This document shows positions 1 to 7,841 of a stretch of 32,001 bases of DNA, one piece after another; positions within the stretch are counted from its first letter, which is position 1; every line of letters begins with the position of its first letter. A program made the translations under genes and the position numbers. Below the pieces are notes generated by a model that searched no databases, was not told the origin of the DNA, and was given only the letters and a program-made list of their open reading frames with translations. The stretch covers positions 1 to 32,001 of the forward strand of contig SHAK01000025.1 in assembly GCA_004213515.1 (NCBI GenBank), read 5' to 3'. The stretch comes from Limisphaerales bacterium. GTDB taxonomy: Bacteria; Verrucomicrobiota; Verrucomicrobiia; Limisphaerales; UBA1096.

Positions 1-91
1 GAGCGTTTGGACAGTACGGAACGTTATGGACAGACGATTGGACCCAGTTGGATGCAGCCGGATACACGAGTGATGCAGTGAAGGAAGCGCC
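1..91 (+). repeat. Direct repeat, left copy (start of a 1233-bp tandem module)
   Basis: These 91 bases are identical, base for base, to positions 1234-1324. The offset is 1233 bp, exactly 411 codons, so the reading frame is preserved. The repeat probably extends upstream of the window, because identity begins at the very first base. Identity stops sharply after base 91. Confidence 0.95.
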
Positions 92-1520
92 GAGTGGAAC
101 ACAGGTTTACGTGACGGACGCAGACATCAAGGGAGATGTTAAGTGGACGGCTAACAACGAGTATATCCTGACCGGGTTTGTGTTCGTTGAGGATGGAGAG
201 AGCCTGACGATAGAAGCGGGCACGGTGGTGCGAGGTATGCCAGGGCAAGGAGCCGGAGCGAGTGCTTTGGTTGTGGCACGAGGCGGAAAGATCTACGCAC
301 AAGGAACAGCAGAGAAGCCGATTATCTTCACAGCATTGAGCGATGATTTGAGTGATGCAACAGACCTTGGGCAAGCGGACAAGGGCCTGTGGGGAGGCTT
401 GATCGTGTTGGGTAAATCCACACTAAACAGCCCAAGCGCCAATGTGGTGGATGGTGTCATCACGGATAACATTGAAGGTATCCCGGTGACTGAGCCTCGA
501 GGTCAGTTTGGAGGCAACGACGAGGGGGACGACTCGGGAGTGATTCGTTATGTGTCGATCCGCCACGGAGGATCGGTGATTGGAGCAGACAACGAGATCA
601 ACGGTTTGACGTTGGGAGCGGTTGGATCGGGCACAACGATTGAGTACGTGGAAGTGTTTGCGAACAAGGACGACGGTATCGAGTTTTTCGGAGGAACGGT
701 TAACACACGCTACATGGTGGCGGCGTTCTGCGGAGATGACTCATTTGACTGGGATCAGGGATATCGTGGCAAGGGCCAGTTCTGGTTTGTGGTGCAGGAA
801 GATGGTAACGACAACGGACTTGAGGCCGATGGAGATGTGGATGACTTCACAAAGAGCCCGTTGACGCTGGGTCAGGTCTACAATGCGACCTTCATAGGAG
901 GAGGAAGCAACCGAGCCCTGCGCTTGAGAGAGAACACCGGTGCTCAGTTTACGAACTCGATCTTTGCGGACTACGGAAAGGGAGTGAAGATAGATGACAA
1001 CGCCAGCGGTCGCATTACCGATGGTGGCATTAACCTGCAGGACAACATAGTTGTTAATGTGGGAACGGTGAACGAGAAGAACGCAGATTCGTTTAGCTTT
1101 GGAACCGAGGCGGGCATAGCGACCGGAAAGGTAGCAGGAGCCAAGACTTTGGATCCGCGTCCGAGTGCAACCGGAGCAACAAGTGCTACAGCAGCGCCAG
1201 CGGATGATTTTTATCAGCAAGCAGCGTACAAGGGAGCGTTTGGACAGTACGGAACGTTATGGACAGACGATTGGACCCAGTTGGATGCAGCCGGATACAC
1301 GAGTGATGCAGTGAAGGAAGCGCCAGCAGGAGACATCTATGTTATTATGAGTATAGTTGATGGAAACATGATGATTAAATGGGAGGGCGATAATTCAGTG
1401 AAATTGCAAACATCATCAGATTTAATTAATTGGCAAACAATTGATGAATCAAAGGGTAAATCTGAATTCATGATTCCATCAGGAAATGGAATTGAGTTTT
1501 TCCGCACCATTAAAGATTAA
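1..1520 (+). CDS. Surface beta-helix repeat protein, C-terminal part (5' end outside the window)
   Basis: The frame is open from base 3 with no start visible, so this is the C-terminal part of a longer protein. One 411-residue module is complete. It contains a stretch around EAGTVVRG, GKIYAQGTAEKPIIFTA and GLWGGLIVLGKS, then VIRYVSIRHGG, IEYVEVFANKDDGIEFFGG and GDDSFDWDQGYRGKGQFW. These Gly/Asp-rich strands fit secreted right-handed beta-helix proteins known in Bacteroidetes and Verrucomicrobiota, often annotated only as hypothetical or as lipoproteins. A second module begins at 1234 but breaks off after about 30 residues. It is replaced by an AT-rich terminal domain of about 65 residues with the motif LQTSSDLINWQ, which resembles C-terminal domains of secreted verrucomicrobial proteins. 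GC content falls abruptly at that junction. Function is unknown; adhesion or surface-layer structure is a guess. A terminator follows 38 bases after the stop. Confidence 0.85.
   Translation, partial: AFGQYGTLWTDDWTQLDAAGYTSDAVKEAPSGTQVYVTDADIKGDVKWTANNEYILTGFVFVEDGESLTIEAGTVVRGMPGQGAGASALVVARGGKIYAQGTAEKPIIFTALSDDLSDATDLGQADKGLWGGLIVLGKSTLNSPSANVVDGVITDNIEGIPVTEPRGQFGGNDEGDDSGVIRYVSIRHGGSVIGADNEINGLTLGAVGSGTTIEYVEVFANKDDGIEFFGGTVNTRYMVAAFCGDDSFDWDQGYRGKGQFWFVVQEDGNDNGLEADGDVDDFTKSPLTLGQVYNATFIGGGSNRALRLRENTGAQFTNSIFADYGKGVKIDDNASGRITDGGINLQDNIVVNVGTVNEKNADSFSFGTEAGIATGKVAGAKTLDPRPSATGATSATAAPADDFYQQAAYKGAFGQYGTLWTDDWTQLDAAGYTSDAVKEAPAGDIYVIMSIVDGNMMIKWEGDNSVKLQTSSDLINWQTIDESKGKSEFMIPSGNGIEFFRTIKD
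1234..1324 (+). repeat. Direct repeat, right copy (truncated next module)
   Basis: This copy is identical to positions 1-91 and encodes the same 30 residues in frame (AFGQYGTLWTDDW onward to KEAP). After 1324 the sequence diverges into an AT-rich terminal domain, although a weak protein similarity (a Tyr-Val pair and a Lys-Trp pair) may continue for about 20 residues. Confidence 0.95.
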
Positions 1521-1557
1521 AAAGTCCTAACTGAAGAGAACACACAAAAAAACGAGG

Positions 1558-1585
1558 GGCCAGCCGAAAGGCTGGTCTTTCTTTT
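1558..1585 (+). terminator. Rho-independent terminator after the beta-helix gene
   Basis: An 8-bp stem GGCCAGCC / GGCTGGTC (one G-T pair) encloses a GAAA tetraloop and is followed by TTTCTTTT. It lies 38 bases past the stop of the beta-helix gene and separates it from the regulator and TonB operon downstream. Confidence 0.85.
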
Positions 1586-1666
1586 ATAAACTTTTATTAC
1601 CATAAATTTTATTTTTCGTGACTAGATTGTAACAAATATATTTCATATTTGATTTTGATTTTTAAG

Positions 1667-2347
1667 GTGAAAAAAATAATTATATTAGATCCTAAAACTG
1701 AATATTTGAAAGATATAGCACTGACACTTGAAGGAACTGGTTATGGTGTTGAAATGTTTACGGATTCTGAAAAAGTAATTCAACGTATAGAAAATAATTT
1801 GGTAGATTTGGCTATAATCGAAACCTTATCACCTAGTTATGATGGTTTCCAAATATGCAAAGATATTATTTCTTATAATAGCAATTCTGAATTCCCCATC
1901 ATCTTAATGAATCAAGAAGGTTCGGAATTAGATAGGGTATTGGCTTTGGAACTGGGTGCGATTGATTTCATTAAAAAACCTTTTAACCCACGTGAGTTAT
2001 CGTTGAGGATCCGTAATATATTTTCTCATAGGATGAGTCAAAGTAATCTATCAAAAGAAAAAATTATAAAAATAGATAGATTAACTATAGATTCCGAAAA
2101 GAGACGGATTACGGTGGGGGATGATGTAATAAAGTTTTCAAATATGGAGTTTAATTTACTTTTGTATCTAGCCAGAAGAATTGGAAAACTTCAGACTCGT
2201 GTCGCGATTCTTCAGGATGTTTGGGGTTATTCCGATTCTTCGAATAGTCGAACGGTGGACACCCATATTCGAAGAGTTAGGGAAAAAATAGGAATTATGG
2301 GAAATCGTTTGGAAACTGTACGCGGTTTTGGTTATCGATTTATGTAG
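1667..2347 (+). CDS. OmpR/PhoB-type response regulator with atypical receiver (Glu at phospho site)
   Basis: The N-terminal receiver domain (about residues 1-118) is followed by a C-terminal winged-helix DNA-binding domain (about 130-226) ending in VDTHIRRVREKIG and VRGFGYRFM, the standard OmpR-class signature. GTG at 1667 is preferred because it gives the family-like N-terminus MKKIIILD; in-frame TTG codons at 1649 and 1655 are alternatives. The receiver keeps the conserved Lys (in KKPF) but has Glu at the phospho-acceptor site (LAIIETLSP, residue 52), only one Asp of the acidic pair (LDPK), and Asn where Thr/Ser is usual (ILMNQ). Conventional phosphorylation is therefore unlikely, and Glu may mimic the phosphorylated state. 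No histidine kinase is adjacent. It lies about 100 bases upstream of the TonB operon in the same direction, so it could regulate that operon, but this is inference. Confidence 0.9.
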   Translation: MKKIIILDPKTEYLKDIALTLEGTGYGVEMFTDSEKVIQRIENNLVDLAIIETLSPSYDGFQICKDIISYNSNSEFPIILMNQEGSELDRVLALELGAIDFIKKPFNPRELSLRIRNIFSHRMSQSNLSKEKIIKIDRLTIDSEKRRITVGDDVIKFSNMEFNLLLYLARRIGKLQTRVAILQDVWGYSDSSNSRTVDTHIRRVREKIGIMGNRLETVRGFGYRFM

Positions 2348-2449
2348 TTCTAATTGCGCATTATGTTTCATAAGCGTGACTTTAGTTTGCAATTTCGTGA
2401 CACAATCTCCGCTCTAAATTCCAATTGTTTCAATATTGTCTCTTCACGG

Positions 2450-3214
2450 ATGAGATTTCTCTCACAATTAGCTATTTTAAATGCAGTTCTGAGTTTTGGT
2501 ACCAGCGCTCTGTCTGGTGATAACTTAGATGTTAATTCTGGCCGAGAGGTGGTTTCACAATGGGTTAAGACTCGGAGTTTGATTTCCCAAATCAAACGTG
2601 ACTGGGTTGATGAGAAAGATCTTTTGCAAAGCTCCATTGAACTGAACAAAGCGGAATTGGATAAAACTGATAAAAATTTTAGTGAGTTAGAGAAACAAAA
2701 CACCAATCTTAAAGAAGAATTTAGTGAGAGAGATATATATAAGAAAGATCTTGATTCCATAGAAGCTAAATTAACTACCAGAATCCAAAAAACTGAAGCT
2801 TCGCTTTTGGCATTAGTCGATCGGCTTCCTGAACCTCTTCACCAAAAAATTCAGCCTTTAGTTGAAAAATTGCCAAAGGAAGATGCGGGTATCTCGGTTT
2901 CGATTCGTCTGCAAACTGTCGTTGGGCTAATGAACGAGATTGAGAAATGGGATGGTTCGATCACTTTGGATTCCCAATCTTATTCTTCTAAAGAAGGGAG
3001 TTCAGTATTAATAGATGTAATATATATCGGCTTGGGCCAGGGTTATTTTGCAAATAATGATAAGGCTAATCCCGTTGCGGGTGTTATTATGCCTAGTGGA
3101 AATGGGTGGATTTTTGATGAGCAAAATTCCCTTGCCGACAAAATTCGAAAGCTTGTAGGAGTTTACAAGGGGCAACCTGCGGAGTACGTCAATGTTCCGT
3201 TGAAAATTCATTAA
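2450..3214 (+). CDS. DUF3450 family periplasmic coiled-coil protein of a TonB system
   Basis: ATG at 2450 gives a clear signal peptide (MRFLSQLAILNAVLSFGTSALSG); an upstream in-frame TTG at 2354 would add 32 non-signal residues. The mature protein has a long charged coiled coil (about residues 30-125), then a globular C-terminal part with the motifs DVIYIGLGQGYF and GWIF. This arrangement matches the DUF3450 proteins that precede ttpC in Vibrio TonB2 clusters. Its exact role is not established; it is thought to be an accessory of the ExbB/ExbD motor in the periplasm. It ends 17 bases before the next gene and is the first gene of the operon. The assignment rests on pattern recognition and on gene order. 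Confidence 0.8.
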   Translation: MRFLSQLAILNAVLSFGTSALSGDNLDVNSGREVVSQWVKTRSLISQIKRDWVDEKDLLQSSIELNKAELDKTDKNFSELEKQNTNLKEEFSERDIYKKDLDSIEAKLTTRIQKTEASLLALVDRLPEPLHQKIQPLVEKLPKEDAGISVSIRLQTVVGLMNEIEKWDGSITLDSQSYSSKEGSSVLIDVIYIGLGQGYFANNDKANPVAGVIMPSGNGWIFDEQNSLADKIRKLVGVYKGQPAEYVNVPLKIH

Positions 3215-3231
3215 CCCATCGGATACGAGAG

Positions 3232-4635
3232 ATGTTAACAAAATATTCTACCGGACTATTTCTTGGGTTATTGCTTTGCTCTGATATTTTATTTGGTCAA
3301 GAGGGCCAGTTCAACAATGCCGTTGGCAAGATGCAAACCAAGTTGGACGCAGCACTGAAAGATCTGGGCCAACTTCAAGAGACTATTGGTCAGGAAAAAG
3401 TCCCTTTGGCAAAAGAGCTGCGGTCAGTTGAGAATTCTCTGCAGTCAAAAACAAAAGAATACCAAAAGATTCAACGGGATAATGAGAATAGTCTGGTTGA
3501 ATTAAATTCTCTCAAAAGCCGGGTTAAATCTCATGAGGAGGTTTTGGATTATTTGGGAACACTTTTAACCGAGTACTCTCGTCGGCTGGAAACACGACTG
3601 CACATTGCTGAGGGGATTAATGTTCAGGATGATATAAACGCTGCGATTCGTTCTCGGGAAAATGATACATTGAATCGGTCGGAAAAGCTTAATCTTCAAT
3701 TTACTGCGTTAGAATTAGGAATCGCGCGAATGGAAGAGCGTCTTGGGGGGAGGGTGATGGAAGGCGAAGCGTCTGTTGGCGATAAAATCATCAAGGGAAA
3801 ATTCGCTTTTATAGGTCCTATAGGTTTGTTTTCTGACGAAACCGGAAATAATGCGGGCTTAGCGGAACTCAAATTGGGGAGCCCTGTAGCTACTCTCTTA
3901 CCAGCAGATTCAAGTGTCAAAGCTCAAATTAAATCTCTTACTTATTCAGGAGCAGGTGAGTTTCCCTTTGATCCTACTTTGGGTAATGCCGAAAAAATTC
4001 AATCTGCTGGGGATTCTACTGCTGAAGTTATAAAAAAAGGTGGGCCTGTAGGATACGTCATCATTGCGCTGGGTGTTTTCTCTCTAGTCGTTGGAATAGT
4101 TAAACTTGTCTCTATTTCTAAAGTTAAATCCTGTCCTGCAAACGTGCTTCAAGGTGTGCTCAACGATGTTAATCAGGGTGAAAAGGATGAGGCATTGGCA
4201 AAAGCTAAAACTGTAACAGGTCCGGTTTCTGAACTTTTAATGACAGCAGTTCGATTTTCACACGTTCAAAAGGAATATCTCGAAGAGTTGTTGTTTGAAA
4301 AGGTGGTCAATGCTCGACCGAAGATGGAGAAGGGATTGACAGTAATTACTATTACTGCAGCCACAGCCCCCTTGCTTGGGCTGCTCGGAACGGTTACCGG
4401 GATGATAAACACTTTCAATATGATTGCTGTATTTGGAACGGGTGATCCTAGGACACTATCTGGAGGTATATCCGAGGCGTTGGTCACGACTATGTTTGGT
4501 TTAGTTGTGGCGATTCCTGCGCTTATACTTGGAGCATTTCTAAATCGAAAGGTAAGGGGATTTATCGGAGGGATGGAGCAAACTGCAGTAGGATTTGTTA
4601 ATGGAATCATCGTTGAAAGCGAAAAAAAATCATAG
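3232..4635 (+). CDS. TtpC-like MotA/TolQ/ExbB proton channel protein with periplasmic coiled-coil domain
   Basis: The protein starts with a signal peptide (residues 1-22, ending LFGQ). A coiled coil (about 25-150) and a periplasmic domain (about 150-265) follow. The C-terminal half is a MotA/TolQ/ExbB domain with three membrane segments near residues 272-292, 368-394 and 415-438, including the signatures PLLGLLGTVTGMI and ALVTTMFGLVVAIP. This architecture is that of TtpC, the extra ExbB-like component of the Vibrio TonB2 system. It works with the separate ExbB and ExbD encoded next to couple the proton gradient to TonB. ATG at 3232 lies directly after GAGAG. It is 26 bases from the next gene. 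The family is confident; TtpC-like function is inferred from domain order and synteny. Confidence 0.9.
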   Translation: MLTKYSTGLFLGLLLCSDILFGQEGQFNNAVGKMQTKLDAALKDLGQLQETIGQEKVPLAKELRSVENSLQSKTKEYQKIQRDNENSLVELNSLKSRVKSHEEVLDYLGTLLTEYSRRLETRLHIAEGINVQDDINAAIRSRENDTLNRSEKLNLQFTALELGIARMEERLGGRVMEGEASVGDKIIKGKFAFIGPIGLFSDETGNNAGLAELKLGSPVATLLPADSSVKAQIKSLTYSGAGEFPFDPTLGNAEKIQSAGDSTAEVIKKGGPVGYVIIALGVFSLVVGIVKLVSISKVKSCPANVLQGVLNDVNQGEKDEALAKAKTVTGPVSELLMTAVRFSHVQKEYLEELLFEKVVNARPKMEKGLTVITITAATAPLLGLLGTVTGMINTFNMIAVFGTGDPRTLSGGISEALVTTMFGLVVAIPALILGAFLNRKVRGFIGGMEQTAVGFVNGIIVESEKKS

Positions 4636-4661
4636 AAAACTAAATTTATAAAGGTATCAAA

Positions 4662-5363
4662 ATGGAAAATGAAAAAACATTTATGTGGGCAATCGAACTA
4701 ATCATGACCGGGGGTTGGACCATGGTTCCTTTATTTTTGGTTGGAATCTCCGCATATGTTGGCGCGTTTAAACTTCTTCGTTTTGTGTCGGATATGGGGC
4801 ATCGAGATGTCGATGACGCGACTTGGGCCATGTGGATCCAGCAACCGGAAAGTTCAGAAGGTGAAACTGGACGCATGATCCGCTATATCATGGCCAAAGA
4901 TGGGGATGAATGCTCTGCTCGCTCACGTTGCTTTGAGGTTAAGAACATGAGAGTTCCTGAAATGGACCGCAGAATCGGCATGGCTACAGTTTGGGTTTCA
5001 GTAGCTCCTCTGCTTGGCTTGTTGGGGACTGTCTTGGGGATGATCAAGACATTTAATGGTCTTTCTGCCGGCGGTAATAGTGCAATGGATGTGATTGCTT
5101 CCGGAATTTCTGAGGCGTTGGTTACCACGGAGATGGGGCTGCTAATTGCTATTCCTGGGTACGTTCTAGTTGCAATTGCCAGAGCCCGAAAAAACGAATT
5201 TGTGGCATTTATGGCTCGGATTGAGAGTTGTATTATACAGGATTTGGGGAGGCTTTCCAGCCAGGAGTTTGAAGAACCAGTTGAGCCCCCCAGAGGCAAG
5301 CAGATAGTTGAGCGGTTTGAAGAAGTGCTTAGTCTTAAACCTTCAACGACGGTTTCGGCCTAA
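4662..5363 (+). CDS. exbB: ExbB-type proton channel (MotA/TolQ/ExbB family)
   Basis: This 233-residue inner-membrane protein has three predicted membrane segments (about residues 8-32, 107-131 and 155-177). The family signature PLLGLLGTVLGMIKTF is followed by ISEALVTTEMGLLIAIPG. With ExbD it forms the proton channel that energises TonB. The start is supported by an AAGG sequence about 8 bases before ATG 4662. The stop codon overlaps the exbD start by one base (TAATG), indicating translational coupling. It is shorter than its upstream paralogue because it lacks the periplasmic coiled-coil domain. The operon therefore carries two MotA/TolQ-domain proteins, as in TonB2-type systems. Confidence 0.93.
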   Translation: MENEKTFMWAIELIMTGGWTMVPLFLVGISAYVGAFKLLRFVSDMGHRDVDDATWAMWIQQPESSEGETGRMIRYIMAKDGDECSARSRCFEVKNMRVPEMDRRIGMATVWVSVAPLLGLLGTVLGMIKTFNGLSAGGNSAMDVIASGISEALVTTEMGLLIAIPGYVLVAIARARKNEFVAFMARIESCIIQDLGRLSSQEFEEPVEPPRGKQIVERFEEVLSLKPSTTVSA

Positions 5364-5764
5364 TGAGGCGAAGTGTTTATAACGACTCAGAGGGGTCAGA
5401 TGAGATTAATATCTCTCCTTTGATCGACATGGTTTTCATCCTGTTGATATTTTTCATCGTTACCACTGTATTTGTTGAAGAGACCGGAGTGGAGGTAGAC
5501 AAGCCACAAGCAGCATCTTCTGTGAACCTTGAAAAAAACAGTATCCTTTTTGCGATCACCAAGGAGGGGGGCGTAGTCTATGGGGGCAAACCGGTTGGAG
5601 TAAACGGGGTGAGACCACTGGTGCGAAGACTACTGCAATCCGAGGAGATGCCGGTAATACTTCAAGTTGATGAAAAAGCGGATGCAGGGTTGGTTATTCG
5701 GGTTATTGATGAATCCAAGTTAGGTGGAGCATCAAAGGTTAGCCTGGCTTCTGAAAAGGGTTAA
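5363..5764 (+). CDS. exbD: ExbD/TolR biopolymer transport protein
   Basis: This 133-residue protein has one N-terminal membrane segment (about residues 20-40) in the typical ExbD sequence INISPLIDMVFILLIFF. Asp22 is the conserved membrane carboxylate that takes part in proton translocation. The periplasmic domain follows, with an ILQVDEKADAG-like ExbD fold segment. It overlaps the exbB stop by one base and is followed after 5 bases by tonB, so these genes are almost certainly co-translated. Length is normal for the family. Confidence 0.95.
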   Translation: MRRSVYNDSEGSDEINISPLIDMVFILLIFFIVTTVFVEETGVEVDKPQAASSVNLEKNSILFAITKEGGVVYGGKPVGVNGVRPLVRRLLQSEEMPVILQVDEKADAGLVIRVIDESKLGGASKVSLASEKG

Positions 5765-5769
5765 GCTGG

Positions 5770-6429
5770 ATGTTACCACGCGTATATCAACCCAAGAAAA
5801 GAGGGCGAGATAATTCGAGTACGCTTTTTGGAGGACTATTAGTGTTGGGAGCCTTTGTACTACTGCCGTTGACTCAGTTGATAACCGATAAAATGGATTA
5901 TCAACAAGATAGGGAGACGGATACGGCTTCTTTAGAGCCACCGCCACCGCCGGAAATGGAGGAGCCGCCCCCCCCTGAGGAACAAGAAGAAGAGGAGCCG
6001 CCCCCTCAACTTGAAAACGAAGTTCAGCAGTTCACACTTGACCAGATGGACTTGGATCTTTCTGCAGGGACAGGGGGAGTTTTTGGTAACTTCTCAGCGG
6101 CGGCTGAGGCGGGTGAAAACTTGTCAGACCTGTCAGTTTTCGATGTATCAGATCTGGATCGTAAACCGATGTTGGTGGCCTCGGTGGATCCCAAGTATCC
6201 ACAAGCGTTAAAGAAGTCAAAAGTGGAGGGATCAGTTGTTCTAGTGTTCGTTGTAAACGAACAAGGTAGGGTTAGTGACCCGCGCGTTCAATCTTCAAGT
6301 CGGACAGAATTTGAAGGTCCCGCGATGGATGCCCTGAAAAGATGGCGATTTCAGCCGGGAACTAAATCTGGCAAACCGGTCAAAACTTATATGCGGCTTC
6401 CGATGGCATTCAGAATGGGAAAGACGTAA
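5770..6429 (+). CDS. tonB: TonB energy transducer
   Basis: The 219-residue protein has a short cytoplasmic basic N-terminus (KKRGRD) and one membrane anchor (about residues 18-38). A Pro/Glu-rich spacer (about 56-82, runs of PPPPP and EEPPP) follows, then a linker and a C-terminal TonB domain (about 130-216). That domain includes DPKYPQALKKSKVEGSV and AMDALKRWRFQPG, the usual receptor-contact fold. It spans the periplasm and passes energy from ExbB/ExbD to outer-membrane receptors. The spacer is acidic (Pro-Glu) rather than the Pro-Lys/Pro-Glu mix of E. coli TonB. The most obvious client is the receptor encoded two genes downstream. Confidence 0.95.
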   Translation: MLPRVYQPKKRGRDNSSTLFGGLLVLGAFVLLPLTQLITDKMDYQQDRETDTASLEPPPPPEMEEPPPPEEQEEEEPPPQLENEVQQFTLDQMDLDLSAGTGGVFGNFSAAAEAGENLSDLSVFDVSDLDRKPMLVASVDPKYPQALKKSKVEGSVVLVFVVNEQGRVSDPRVQSSSRTEFEGPAMDALKRWRFQPGTKSGKPVKTYMRLPMAFRMGKT

Positions 6430-6434
6430 TTAGC

Positions 6435-7808
6435 ATGAAATATAAAACTAATCGAATTCAGGGATTACTTATATCCACTATTTTATTTTTATTCACGGGC
6501 AACTGTTTGGTTTCTGATGACTCAATCAAGTCGTTTTGGGAATCTAAGGGATTTCAAAAAAAACTGTTAGGTGGATTTGCTCCCAACACCAAGATTGAAC
6601 CAGCGATTATTGACCCTGAAGAACAGATTTTTTTTCGCGAAGTAGCTGGCTTGATCTACGATAATCGAACAGAGGCAATAGCTAAGTTAGAAGCCTATAT
6701 TAAGCCGGATGCTAGTGCTGTGATCGACTATACATTAGGTAGCTTGTATTTACAGGAAGGTAGTTTTGAGAAGGCCGGTAAACATTTTGATGGAGCCATC
6801 AAAAAGTTCCCCGATTTTCGACGTGCTCATAAAAACAGAGGGTTCTCCCTTGTGCGTCAGCAGCAATTAGCTAAAGCGTCTAGCGCTTTGACTAGGGCGG
6901 TTGAGTTGGGAGAATGGGATGATGCAGTTTTTGGCTTAATGGGTTTCTGTCACCTTGGTCTTGAACGATATGCTTCGGCATTAAATGCATATAATATCGC
7001 CATACTTTTGGCTCCGGAAAACGCTGACTGGAAACTTGGAATTATCAAGAGCCAAGTAGGCATTGGAAACTTTAAGGAGGCTCTTTCGATGTTGGATGAG
7101 TTGATCGCAAAGTCCCCTGATAATTCCAAGCTCTGGGAATTACAGGCCGGGGTGCTTGTCCAGAACAACGACTTGGACAAGGCGGTTATTAACTATGAAT
7201 TGCTTCGTGAAATGGGAAAACTTGACCGAAAAATGCAAATGTTTCTGGGGGATTTGTATATGACACTAGATCAGGGAGGGGCTGCTGTGCCCGTTTATTC
7301 TCAGGCGCTTGCCGAAGCTAACGCGGATTTGGCTAAAAGAGGACTTCGTGCCGCCGAGGCGATGGTGAATCAAGGAGAATTCTCTAACGCCAAAAACTTG
7401 TTTTTCAAGCTGCGTCAAATCGGTGGCCAAGCTCAGGCTGAAGAACTCAAATTACTTCGTTTGGAGTCGAAAGTAGCGATGGCAGAAGGGCGTGAGATAT
7501 CAGCCATTAAAACTTTGGAAGAGATTGTAGCAAAAAATCCACTAGATGGTGACGCACTCATGATGATTGGCGATTATCATTTAACCAACGATGAGAATGA
7601 GAAAGCTTTTCATCGCTATCAATTAGCCTCCGGAATTGAGGGTTTTCAGGCCGACGCCCAGGTCAAGATGGGACAGGTTCGAGTTCAGCAACGTAAATAT
7701 AATGAGGCGATTGAATTGATTCGAAAGGCTCAAGAATTACGACCAAGGGACAACGTTAAGCGTTTTCTTGAATCTATCGAAAGGGTGGCTAGGCAAGTCG
7801 GCTCCTAA
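6435..7808 (+). CDS. TPR-repeat protein of the TonB operon
   Basis: An N-terminal hydrophobic signal sequence (about residues 10-26) is followed by a series of tetratricopeptide repeats across the rest of the 457 residues. Examples are YTLGSLYLQEGSFEKAGKHF, HKNRGFSLVRQQQLAKAS, FGLMGFCHLGLERYASALNA and VQQRKYNEAIELIRKAQEL. There is a Cys near the signal end (TGNC) but no proper lipobox, so a type I signal is more likely than a lipoprotein. TPR proteins occupy the same position after tonB in Vibrio TonB2 clusters. A role as a periplasmic scaffold is inferred. It starts 5 bases after tonB. Confidence 0.85.
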   Translation: MKYKTNRIQGLLISTILFLFTGNCLVSDDSIKSFWESKGFQKKLLGGFAPNTKIEPAIIDPEEQIFFREVAGLIYDNRTEAIAKLEAYIKPDASAVIDYTLGSLYLQEGSFEKAGKHFDGAIKKFPDFRRAHKNRGFSLVRQQQLAKASSALTRAVELGEWDDAVFGLMGFCHLGLERYASALNAYNIAILLAPENADWKLGIIKSQVGIGNFKEALSMLDELIAKSPDNSKLWELQAGVLVQNNDLDKAVINYELLREMGKLDRKMQMFLGDLYMTLDQGGAAVPVYSQALAEANADLAKRGLRAAEAMVNQGEFSNAKNLFFKLRQIGGQAQAEELKLLRLESKVAMAEGREISAIKTLEEIVAKNPLDGDALMMIGDYHLTNDENEKAFHRYQLASGIEGFQADAQVKMGQVRVQQRKYNEAIELIRKAQELRPRDNVKRFLESIERVARQVGS

Positions 7809-7841
7809 TACTAAGGGAACCTCCCTAAAACATGTTCCAAC

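Noticed and set aside
741-1220. Long minus-strand frame (159 codons) opposite the beta-helix module
   Set aside because: It is a shadow of the coding frame: composition is Arg/Ser/Ile-rich without recognisable domains, and the plus-strand frame is clearly the real protein.
2354-2449. Upstream TTG extension of the DUF3450 gene
   Set aside because: It would place 32 non-signal residues before a clear signal peptide beginning at ATG 2450.
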